NCBI GenBank assembly: GCA_012522035.1
Contig: JAAYLF010000132.1
Coordinates: forward strand, 1 to 9,028
From: Clostridiaceae bacterium
GTDB taxonomy: Bacteria; Bacillota; Clostridia; UBA1212; DUPL01
Direction: 5' to 3'
DNA: 9,028 nucleotides
Positions 1 to 6,405 of this stretch are shown piece after piece. The translations under genes and the position numbers were made by a program. Within the stretch, counting starts at the first letter, position 1. Every line of letters begins with the position of its first letter. The notes beneath the pieces are model-generated. The model worked only from the letters and a program-made list of their open reading frames with translations. It had not been told where the DNA came from and made no database searches.

Positions 1-55
1 AACATCCTCTAACTGAACCTTTCATTTTAAATTATAGATTAAACCAGTAAAAAAC

Positions 56-92
56 GCAACGATTTCTCTGTTTGGGGCAGAAAAATCGTTGC
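56..92. terminator. 15-bp inverted repeat; bidirectional terminator or operator
   Basis: The arms 56-70 (GCAACGATTTCTCTG) and 78-92 pair over 15 positions with one mismatch (C opposite A) around a 7-nt loop, TTTGGGG. Read on the minus strand the stem is followed by GTTTTTTAC, the layout of an intrinsic terminator. Read on the plus strand the tail is only moderately T-rich. No minus-strand gene lies immediately to the right, so the terminator reading fits best if it insulates the left neighbour from antisense transcription or ends a plus-strand gene outside the window. An operator between two divergent promoters is the alternative. Confidence 0.6.
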
Positions 93-120
93 ATTTACTT
101 CTTCTCGTTTGCATTTACTT
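86..120 (+). repeat. Tandem direct repeat TCGTT(T)GCATTTACTT
   Basis: TCGTTGCATTTACTT (86-100) recurs as TCGTTTGCATTTACTT (105-120), about 19-20 bp apart, and the second copy ends directly at the -35 hexamer of the HD/cysQ promoter. The first copy overlaps the right arm of the inverted repeat at 56-92. The position, two helical turns apart and just upstream of -35, would suit an activator site, but this is inference from spacing alone. Confidence 0.45.
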
Positions 121-148
121 TTGCAATTAACCAGTTTTTTGTTACAAT
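121..148 (+). promoter_or_regulatory. Sigma-A-type promoter of the HD/cysQ operon
   Basis: A -35 of TTGCAA (121-126, 4/6 to consensus) and a -10 of TACAAT (143-148, 5/6) are separated by 16 bp. The predicted transcript starts near 155, giving a leader of about 27 nt before the chosen start codon at 182. Confidence 0.6.
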
Positions 149-181
149 AGATAGGTATCTTTTATTATGGAAGGATTGCAT

Positions 182-775
182 ATGGACAAGGACAGATTTC
201 ATAAGCAGCTGGATTTTTTAGTGGAAATTGACAAATTAAAAACAGTGCTGCGTCAGAGCTTAATAATTGACAAGTCAAAAAGGGAAAATTCTGCAGAACA
301 TTCATGGCACATAGCTTTAATGGGTACAATATTATATGAATACTGTGATAAAGACAAAGTCAATCTGGCAAGGGCAGTCAAAATGGCTTTGGTTCACGAT
401 ATTATTGAAGTGTACGCAGGAGACACCTTTGCCTTTGACCTGGAAGGCTACAAGGACAAGCAGGAGCGCGAACAGGAAGCAGCAGACAAAATCTTTGGGA
501 TGCTGCCTGAAGATCAAGGAATTGAACTAAGGAAATTGTGGGAAGAGTTTGAAGCCATGGAGACATATGATGCAAGGTTTGCCGCTGCCATGGACAGACT
601 TCAACCCTTTATACTTAACTACCACACCGAAGGTCATACATGGAAGCTTGGCAATGTGAACAGTAAAATGGTATACAAACGTATAGGAGTATTGAAGGAA
701 GCATGTCCAGACCTTTGGGACAGCATAAATGAAATGATAAAAGACTCTATTGAAAAAGGATATTTAAAGGAATGA
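182..775 (+). CDS. HD-domain phosphohydrolase, YfbR/HDDC2-like (putative 5'-deoxynucleotidase)
   Basis: A 197-residue cytosolic protein of the COG1896-type HD superfamily. These metal-dependent enzymes typically remove the phosphate from deoxynucleoside 5'-monophosphates. The metal ligands are visible: His40 in the AEHSWH motif, the His72-Asp73 pair in LVHDIIE, and Asp138 in AAMDRLQPF. The N-terminal helix with EIDKLKTVLRQS is also typical, and the length is normal for the family. The start at 182 is chosen because GGAAGG (169-174) sits 7 nt upstream. The in-frame ATG at 167 overlaps that ribosome binding site and has none of its own. The gene leads an operon with the cysQ-like gene, whose start follows the stop after 6 nt. 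The exact substrate (dNMP or another phosphomonoester) is not determined by the sequence. Confidence 0.88.
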   Translation: MDKDRFHKQLDFLVEIDKLKTVLRQSLIIDKSKRENSAEHSWHIALMGTILYEYCDKDKVNLARAVKMALVHDIIEVYAGDTFAFDLEGYKDKQEREQEAADKIFGMLPEDQGIELRKLWEEFEAMETYDARFAAAMDRLQPFILNYHTEGHTWKLGNVNSKMVYKRIGVLKEACPDLWDSINEMIKDSIEKGYLKE

Positions 776-781
776 TCATTA

Positions 782-1897
782 ATGAAAAACCCTGTTATTT
801 TGTTTGCAGATGGATACGAACTGATGGACAGCCTGAACAAACATCTATCAAATTCTGGCATTAAAACCTTTTGTGCAAAAGAAAACATAAGTATTGAAAC
901 CATAAAGGATCTAAACAGCCAGGGCAATACTGTTATTGGTTATTTATACAACAATATTTATCTTAAGCAGGAACTGGGCAGCATACCTCTCGTTACGGTA
1001 GGCACCTCCCAAATACCCGGTCTTTACGACATTGAACCGACCAGCCTGCAGAACCTTATCGACTATGTTGAACCCTACTATTTCGATTATGAGGACATGT
1101 TGAAAAATTTTGCCACCTGTGCAATTGAAGCCTCCAAGGCCATACTCGAAATATACAAGAAGGATTTCTCCGTATCATACAAAGAAGACTCATCCCCGGT
1201 TACCGAGGCAGACAGAGCATCAAACAGTATAATATCAAATTATTTAATGGAAAAATACCCTGAGTATGCAATACTTGCCGAGGAAACGTATGATAAAAAG
1301 ACCATTGAGGAAAGGGTTTTAAATCCATACTGCTTAATAATTGACCCTCTTGACGGCACAAAAGAATTCATCAAAAAGAATGATGAGTTTTCAATTAATA
1401 TTGCCCTTGCATACAAGAAAAGAGCAGTTTGCGGTATGATATATATTCCTGTGTTTAACAAAGTGTACTATGCAGCAAGAGGTCATGGTGCGTATAAATC
1501 AACCAGCAAGGAGTTTTTTGATAACATATTTGATGATAAAAGACGAATATCAGTAAGCGGAAGAACGGAAAGACTCATATGCATGCACAGTAAAAGCAGC
1601 TTTGAGAATGAAACCAAAAAGCTGCTTGCAGACAACATGCATAAGATTGAAAAACTCGTATCAAAAGGAAGCGCTATAAAAATGTGCACAATTGCAGAGG
1701 GAAAGGCAGACGTATACTACAGATACGGCCACACCATGGAATGGGATACCGCAGCAGGTCAAATCATCATAGAGGAAGCAGGAGGCATAATGCGTCAGCT
1801 GAACATGAACCAAACCGAGCTTCTGTATAACCGCTACGACTCCTGCAACAGAAATGGGTTTTATGTAATAAATAATATAAACAGCAGACTTGTTTAG
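782..1897 (+). CDS. cysQ: CysQ-like 3'(2'),5'-bisphosphate nucleotidase with N-terminal extension
   Basis: A 371-residue member of the inositol monophosphatase superfamily. CysQ proteins convert 3'-phosphoadenosine 5'-phosphate (pAp) to AMP, preventing inhibition by this by-product of sulfate assimilation and acyl-carrier-protein maturation. The Mg/Li-sensitive phosphatase signature is complete: SPVTEAD (139-144 region), Glu167-Glu168 in ILAEE, the DPLDGTKEF loop (Asp188, Asp191, Gly192, Thr193), and EWDTAAGQ with Asp322 followed by EEAGG. This core spans about 107-371. Residues 1-105 precede it and are not part of ordinary CysQ, which is usually about 250-280 residues; the segment looks like a small alpha/beta domain that I cannot name. 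The start is supported by AAAGGA (766-771) 10 nt upstream. It is co-transcribed with the HD gene and ends tail-to-tail over the araC-type gene. A related inositol-phosphatase activity is possible, but DGTKEF favours CysQ. Confidence 0.88.
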   Translation: MKNPVILFADGYELMDSLNKHLSNSGIKTFCAKENISIETIKDLNSQGNTVIGYLYNNIYLKQELGSIPLVTVGTSQIPGLYDIEPTSLQNLIDYVEPYYFDYEDMLKNFATCAIEASKAILEIYKKDFSVSYKEDSSPVTEADRASNSIISNYLMEKYPEYAILAEETYDKKTIEERVLNPYCLIIDPLDGTKEFIKKNDEFSINIALAYKKRAVCGMIYIPVFNKVYYAARGHGAYKSTSKEFFDNIFDDKRRISVSGRTERLICMHSKSSFENETKKLLADNMHKIEKLVSKGSAIKMCTIAEGKADVYYRYGHTMEWDTAAGQIIIEEAGGIMRQLNMNQTELLYNRYDSCNRNGFYVINNINSRLV

Positions 1898-2988
1898 GTA
1901 ATCGTATTTAACTCAATACTTCTTTGAGATGGAGGTATGTTTTTGAGATTTGATGCCTGCTTTCTGTATTCGGTGGTTGTCATGCCGCAAAGCTTTTTGA
2001 AGGACCTGGTGAAATATTCAACAGATTCATACCCCACCTCATAGCAAATATCAATGACATTTAGATTTGTATTCAAAAGCATGTTGCACGCTTTTTTAAA
2101 CTTTATATCCCTCAGGATTTTTATGAACGTGGTGCCTGTATTCTTTTTTATCAGTTTCCCCATATAATCAGGGGAATACTTGAACTTGACTGAAAGGTCG
2201 TTCAGGTTCACAGTTTTATAATTATCCTGAATATACCTTAGAATGTGAAGAATTTCCGGATCTTCGGTAATGAGGGAGCTTGAAACAACCATGCATTCCT
2301 GTCTTCTAAGCATTAAGCAAAAGACCGTCCTTAAAAGATTCTCCATGGCAGGCTTGTAGTACTTTTCTTTTTTGCTGCCTTCACAAATCAGGAACTTGAT
2401 AATACTGTGCAGTGATTCATAATCTTCCGAGACAAACAGTATGTGACTGTTTGTTGTATTTGAGTACAGTATCCTGTTAAAAAACAGCGACAAAGCCGTA
2501 TCATCGATAAAAATGCCTTCAAATATTTCCCTGAACGTGGTCCTTCGAATGATAATATTAAAAACAATGCTGTCGTCATCAAACACTCCCATTGTATGGC
2601 TTACGTCAGGTGCGATTATGCAAATATCACCTTTGTTCATGACAATCTTGTTGCCATCAATAGTATTTTCACATTGACCTGAATATACATAAACCATCTC
2701 AAAAAAGGCATGCTTGTGCAAGAAAAGAGGCGTGTATCTGTTATGTATGCTTATCTCCACATTCTTTCTAATGTCCTCTACAAAATACTCGGTAAAGTAA
2801 CTTGCAGAAGTCTGCCTGATTTCAGGAAGCCACAGCCCCTTTTCCTGCATCATTTCCCTATCCAGCATTTCGAGATATTCACCAAGTTTTTCCGGACTCT
2901 CTTTCTTTATTCTATAATACTCCTTGTAGAACAGTTCTTCCTCATTCAATTCTTTTACACTTTCGAAAAACTCATCCATTCCATACAT
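1894..2988 (-). CDS. AraC-family transcriptional regulator (cupin plus AraC HTH)
   Basis: A 364-residue DNA-binding regulator. Residues 1-75 are a charged helical lead. Residues 80-150 form a cupin-like sensor domain (LFLHKHAFFEMVYVYSG, then the MNKGDICIIAPDVSH turn), as in sugar-responsive AraC proteins. Residues 180-240 are linker. Residues 245-345 hold the two helix-turn-helix units: LNDLSVKFKYSPDYMGKLIK, and IDICYEVGYESVEYFTRSFK with the usual end TTTEYRK. The start has AGAGGTGA (2993-3000) 4 nt upstream; a second Met at residue 4 is less well spaced. It is the last gene of the operon beginning with the GH99-like hydrolase, 18 nt after the lipoprotein stop. It is therefore the obvious candidate regulator of that operon, and would make its expression self-dependent. 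The ligand is unknown, but a sugar or oligosaccharide is expected from the context. Confidence 0.92.
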   Translation of the reverse strand: MYGMDEFFESVKELNEEELFYKEYYRIKKESPEKLGEYLEMLDREMMQEKGLWLPEIRQTSASYFTEYFVEDIRKNVEISIHNRYTPLFLHKHAFFEMVYVYSGQCENTIDGNKIVMNKGDICIIAPDVSHTMGVFDDDSIVFNIIIRRTTFREIFEGIFIDDTALSLFFNRILYSNTTNSHILFVSEDYESLHSIIKFLICEGSKKEKYYKPAMENLLRTVFCLMLRRQECMVVSSSLITEDPEILHILRYIQDNYKTVNLNDLSVKFKYSPDYMGKLIKKNTGTTFIKILRDIKFKKACNMLLNTNLNVIDICYEVGYESVEYFTRSFKKLCGMTTTEYRKQASNLKNIPPSQRSIELNTIT

Positions 2989-3006
2989 GTCGTCACCTCT
3001 TGAAAT

Positions 3007-3711
3007 TTACTCAAGACCGGAATCCTGAATTGGCCCATGCAAATGCTCAGGCGTTTTTGTATAATACACAACCAACCTGGGTGTCCCAGTATCCCAAATC
3101 TCATTGTTGTAATACGTTCTCACATAGTCTACAGTACCAGGCTTATACCATATACCGACATTATTAGTATTGTCGTTATATATCTCATACAAATACTCGC
3201 CATCCGGCATTTCTTCATCCAGTTCCAGAAGAACTTCCACACCATCCGCCCAATCTGCCACTTCCTTAGTGGCAATAGGATCTTTCATTAACGTTGCATC
3301 AAAGGAACCTTGCCAAGCGTAAAGAGAAATTGTTGCCGCATGACCCTGCTTTTGAGTCCAAGTAGGCATGCAAACCCCAACTTTGTCAAAGGTTGTGGTG
3401 GCAAAAAACTGAATGCAAAGACTTCCATTCACCCTGTGTGCCTGCTGGCCGTCCCAGCCTCCTTCGTAAAAATCCGCTTTTATGCCATTGGTTTCGTCCA
3501 CTTCTCCTGCATATTTACCTGTTCCAGGTTCAACTGTAGGCATCGGAGTTGGCTTTGGGGTTGGCTCCTGTGTTGGTGTGGGTGTACTGGTGGGTTCTGG
3601 AGTATGTGTCGCCTCAGGCGTCGGCGTTGATTCTTGACCTGCATTCTTGTCGGCGCATCCTGAAAACACAAACAATGAAATTAAAAGCACAAGAATAATT
3701 GCTTTCTTCAT
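3007..3711 (-). CDS. Surface lipoprotein with Thr-Pro linker and hydrolase-like N-terminal-domain homologue
   Basis: A 234-residue exported lipoprotein. Residues 1-18 are a signal peptide (MKKAIILVLLISLFVFSG) ending in the lipobox FSGC, with Cys19 as the lipidated residue. Residues 29-62 are a Thr-Pro-rich spacer that would lift the rest off the membrane. Residues about 69-220 form a beta-rich domain with no catalytic motif that I recognise. It aligns by eye with the N-terminal domain of the adjacent hydrolase: FFATTTFDKVGV against FHATTEFDGMDF, ISLYAWQGSF against FDLYEWKGTY, and PDGEYLYEIYN against KEGEYLVVLSG. This suggests a carbohydrate-binding or protein-contact module. GGGAGGG (3717-3723) lies 5 nt before the start, and the gene follows the hydrolase stop after 15 nt. 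A transporter solute-binding protein is unlikely, as the domain is too small. The function is inferred from context only. Confidence 0.85.
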   Translation of the reverse strand: MKKAIILVLLISLFVFSGCADKNAGQESTPTPEATHTPEPTSTPTPTQEPTPKPTPMPTVEPGTGKYAGEVDETNGIKADFYEGGWDGQQAHRVNGSLCIQFFATTTFDKVGVCMPTWTQKQGHAATISLYAWQGSFDATLMKDPIATKEVADWADGVEVLLELDEEMPDGEYLYEIYNDNTNNVGIWYKPGTVDYVRTYYNNEIWDTGTPRLVVYYTKTPEHLHGPIQDSGLE

Positions 3712-3726
3712 ATTATCCCTCCCAAA

Positions 3727-6147
3727 TTACTTCTTTCTTTTCTTTACAACCAAAATACCTGACAGTACCGCAAGACCTACAAAAAGAACAGCACCAACAA
3801 TGGTAATTACTTTTCCTAAAGAAAAAGTAGATTCCTTGTATAGCTCGTAACTAGCATACTGGTACTTGAACCTGCCGCCTGGAGCCACATCACCGTTTAC
3901 ATAAAAGTCCATAATATCACCTTCGTTCTGCATATTGTCGGACCATTTGAAATTAATTACAAACTTTTCACCCACAATACCCAGCAGGGATTTTGGTACT
4001 TTTATCTGAAGTCTGTTGTCTTTAACAGCGTAATCCACATCACCGACTTTCTCCCAATTCCATCCACCAGTAGATTTCTCCAGTACTGCTTTTTCTCCTG
4101 GATTTACCCTGTTTACTACGTACTCGAAAGTTTCCCAGTCAGGTCCATTCTGCCCTTCTACATCTATAAACAGTCTCATCCAGGCCTTATCCGTATGCGG
4201 AGTAAGATATTCCTTGGTCTCAACCATGAAATATACGTAATCCCTGTCAAAGGTAACCTTTGCCCCTGTTATGTCGTTTCTTCCAGTCGTGTTTTCATAG
4301 TGATATCCAACGTAACCAGGGCTGTTTCTGTGGAATGTATTACCGCCATATGCTGCAAAATATGGTTTTACATCCTCCCACATGTCCTGGTCGGAATATA
4401 TGTCAATAGTTTTGCCTGCTGATGCACTCTCAGGTTTTTCCACACCCTTGTATTTTCTAATAAACGATACAAGCTGATAATAGTAGTGGTCTTTAAGATC
4501 CCCTTTGGAAGGCTCAATATCTCTTGAATAGGCGTCATTGAACTGATCGGGAAATGCATTTTGAACACCGCACCATTCCCTGTATCTTCCCGCTCTCCAT
4601 TCATTCCAGCCTGTAATGAATATGAATTCCGGATCCACTTCAAGAGCGTAATTAAACTGCTCTTCAAAGTTCGCTCCATAAAGAATGGCATTTTCTCTGG
4701 TATCATAATCCTTCTTTGCATTTATCCAGTGTCTTCCGAATACCCTTTCACCGTTCATGGCAGTCAGCCCGCGCTTGTCATTGTGGTTTTGTGCCACGCT
4801 GACTGTTATCTGCTCCGGATTGCCGTTTTCATCCTTGTATACCTGCTGAGGATAAACAGAACACCATCCCCATTGGTTTGGGCGGATCTGCCCAATTGTG
4901 TAGGAAGGCTGTGCCGGCCTGTATGTAAAGAACTCCAGAATCTCCGCTTCCAGCGCATCATTTGGATTCAGTTTGTCAGGGTATGCCATCATCAGAGGTT
5001 TTCCTTTCCAGTAAAACCACAGCTCCTTGTACTTTCCTGGTATGTATATCTCTTTATACAATTCCTTCAACTGGATTACGGTGCTCGACCAGTCTGCTTC
5101 AAAAAAATTCATTAGAAAAGATATCTGGGGAGTGTTCACACCATCAGCTCTTGCCTGTGCAAATGTTTCCAGCAGCACTTTAACACCATCGATGAAAGTA
5201 GCTACATTGTTGCTGTTGTCAAATATTATTACATCTACTCCTGCGTCGGCAAGAAGCTCTGCCTGTTTTCTATACACCCAAGGATCCTTTCCATTGTAGT
5301 ATCCATATATAGGCTCGTTCCAGAAGTATGAATCGTTTGGTCCACCCCACTGCTTTGCATTGTAGTCATGTATGATGTCGGGATGTTCCTTTAATATCTC
5401 CGTTACATTTCTTGGTACAGTGCCTGAAAAAGATGCATGCCATGTCCAGAAAAACATGCCTACATATTTACCTTCCCTAACATCTCCCACTTCTTCATAT
5501 CCAGGTACTGTCCTGCCCAGTCCGTCAGTGGCTGCAAAAGTGCCTGGCTTGACTTTATGCCCCCTATCAGAATCCGCGTCTTTAGACAACTTCGCAAAAG
5601 GGTTTGTTGGAGTATGTACGTATTTTATCTTTGCCATCAAGGCTCCTGCCATATCAACACTGTTGAAATACAGGGCAATATTCTTTTTGTCCGATGCGGT
5701 TTTGCCAAGCTGCACATTGCCGTCAAAACCACTTAATACAACCAGATATTCCCCCTCCTTGACAGCATTGTCAAACGAAAAAGCAACCCAGTCATTTCTT
5801 GCAAATCTTGTTGCCTCCAGTGCCACAACGGAACTGCTTTCCACTGTTTCTCTATACGTTCCCTTCCATTCATATAGATCAAATTTCATTTCACTTCTTT
5901 GTATAAAGGCATTTGTAACATAAAAATCCATTCCGTCAAACTCCGTTGTTGCATGGAATCTTACACCCAGTTTTTCTGTCTTATCCATTGTCATGCCAAA
6001 TGTACTGTCTGCCTCATTGTACATGGCAAAAACGGAACGCTGTCCTTCTATCAGTCCACCGTGCATGTTTTCTCCTTCCTTTCCCAAGGTGACCCTAATC
6101 AAAACAAATAACAAAAGACTTGTGCAAAGCATCAAATATTTTCTCAT
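3727..6147 (-). CDS. Membrane-anchored GH71/GH99-like glycoside hydrolase with flanking carbohydrate-binding-like domains
   Basis: An 806-residue exported protein. Residues 1-22 are a signal peptide or signal anchor (MRKYLMLCTSLLLFVLIRV). Residues about 36-180 are a beta-sandwich domain shared with the next gene's lipoprotein. Residues about 228-570 resemble the (beta/alpha)8 fold of GH71/GH99-like enzymes, with KYVGMFFWTWH, AGVDVIIFDNSNN (Asp310) and the terminal-strand motif FITGWNEWRAGR (Glu516). Residues about 577-767 look like a CBM9-like/DOMON module, with the typical LTPHTDKAWMRLFID stretch followed by a W-E-FEYVVNR strand. Residues 778-801 are a transmembrane helix followed by KKRKK. 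The start at 6147 is chosen because GGGGAAGGG (6155-6163) lies 7 nt upstream; the in-frame ATG at 6171 has no ribosome binding site. GH99 enzymes are endo-alpha-mannosidases/mannanases, but the substrate here is open, as position 519 is Ala where GH99 has a second catalytic Glu. Confidence 0.82.
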   Translation of the reverse strand: MRKYLMLCTSLLLFVLIRVTLGKEGENMHGGLIEGQRSVFAMYNEADSTFGMTMDKTEKLGVRFHATTEFDGMDFYVTNAFIQRSEMKFDLYEWKGTYRETVESSSVVALEATRFARNDWVAFSFDNAVKEGEYLVVLSGFDGNVQLGKTASDKKNIALYFNSVDMAGALMAKIKYVHTPTNPFAKLSKDADSDRGHKVKPGTFAATDGLGRTVPGYEEVGDVREGKYVGMFFWTWHASFSGTVPRNVTEILKEHPDIIHDYNAKQWGGPNDSYFWNEPIYGYYNGKDPWVYRKQAELLADAGVDVIIFDNSNNVATFIDGVKVLLETFAQARADGVNTPQISFLMNFFEADWSSTVIQLKELYKEIYIPGKYKELWFYWKGKPLMMAYPDKLNPNDALEAEILEFFTYRPAQPSYTIGQIRPNQWGWCSVYPQQVYKDENGNPEQITVSVAQNHNDKRGLTAMNGERVFGRHWINAKKDYDTRENAILYGANFEEQFNYALEVDPEFIFITGWNEWRAGRYREWCGVQNAFPDQFNDAYSRDIEPSKGDLKDHYYYQLVSFIRKYKGVEKPESASAGKTIDIYSDQDMWEDVKPYFAAYGGNTFHRNSPGYVGYHYENTTGRNDITGAKVTFDRDYVYFMVETKEYLTPHTDKAWMRLFIDVEGQNGPDWETFEYVVNRVNPGEKAVLEKSTGGWNWEKVGDVDYAVKDNRLQIKVPKSLLGIVGEKFVINFKWSDNMQNEGDIMDFYVNGDVAPGGRFKYQYASYELYKESTFSLGKVITIVGAVLFVGLAVLSGILVVKKRKK

Positions 6148-6178
6148 TTTCGATCCCTTCCCCAGAATCATTGATAAT

Positions 6179-6207
6179 ATTATAATAATATTAACAGTAT
6201 TTTTCCA
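6179..6207 (-). promoter_or_regulatory. Candidate promoter of the hydrolase-lipoprotein-araC operon
   Basis: On the minus strand TATAAT (6184 to 6179) lies 17 bp from TGGAAA (6207 to 6202, 4/6 to -35 consensus). This would start transcription near 6172, a few tens of bases before the chosen start at 6147. An alternative pair in the same stretch is TTTACA (6221-6216) with TACTGT 16 bp downstream. The weak -35 hexamers fit a promoter needing an activator such as the AraC-type protein. Confidence 0.4.
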
Positions 6208-6252
6208 TATATTCTTGTAAATTTCCGTTTAATATTATTGACTTTTTCCGTT
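6202..6252 (-). promoter_or_regulatory. Repeated GGAAA-type sites, possible AraC operator
   Basis: Read on the minus strand, AACGGAAA occurs identically at 6252-6245 and 6229-6222, 23 bp apart. A weaker copy, TGGAAA (6207-6202), lies a further 20 bp on and overlaps the candidate -35. Direct repeats about two helical turns apart abutting -35 are the usual arrangement of AraC-family activator sites. The link to the regulator at the end of this operon is inference. Confidence 0.4.
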
Positions 6253-6343
6253 GTTGTTCACAGTAAAAAAGGCACCAGGATTAGAATATTTGCTATAGCA
6301 GTAATATTGCGTATAATTATTAATAAAATGTACCGAGTAAAGG

Positions 6344-6371
6344 TTGACTTTACGTACCAATGGAATATAAT
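6344..6371 (+). promoter_or_regulatory. Sigma-A-type promoter of the sorted surface protein gene
   Basis: TTGACT (6344-6349, 5/6) and a perfect TATAAT (6366-6371) are 16 bp apart. Transcription should start near 6378, about 28 nt before the start codon at 6406. Because the promoter lies downstream of the in-frame TTG at 6238, it also argues against the longer reading of that gene. Confidence 0.72.
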
Positions 6372-6405
6372 TAACTTAACAAAAAAATATTCGGAGGTGT
6401 ACATA

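Noticed and set aside
1909..1930. CTCAA/TTGAG hairpin as terminator for cysQ
   Set aside because: The stem is only 5 bp of mainly A-T pairs with no T-run, and lies in the araC-type coding sequence.
3523..3626. Repetitive GGTGTTGGC-like DNA as a possible repeat element
   Set aside because: It is the low-complexity coding of the Thr-Pro linker of the lipoprotein, not a separate repeat.
4561..5115. Plus-strand open frame of 184 codons inside the hydrolase gene
   Set aside because: It is antisense to the conserved catalytic region, lacks a ribosome binding site and encodes a Cys/Pro-rich sequence with no family features.
5372..5923. Plus-strand open frame of 183 codons opposite the hydrolase N-terminal half
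   Set aside because: It is a shadow of the real minus-strand gene; its composition (Ser/Thr/Leu-rich, no motif) and lack of a ribosome binding site argue against it.
6148..6171. Upstream start of the hydrolase at 6171
   Set aside because: It would add MILGKGSK before the signal peptide, has no ribosome binding site, and its coding bases contain the strong GGGGAAGGG used by the start at 6147.
6238..6405. Extended N-terminus of the sorted surface protein starting at TTG 6238
   Set aside because: There is no ribosome binding site there. The promoter at 6344-6371 lies within the extension, and the ATG at 6406 has GGAGGT and begins a textbook signal peptide.
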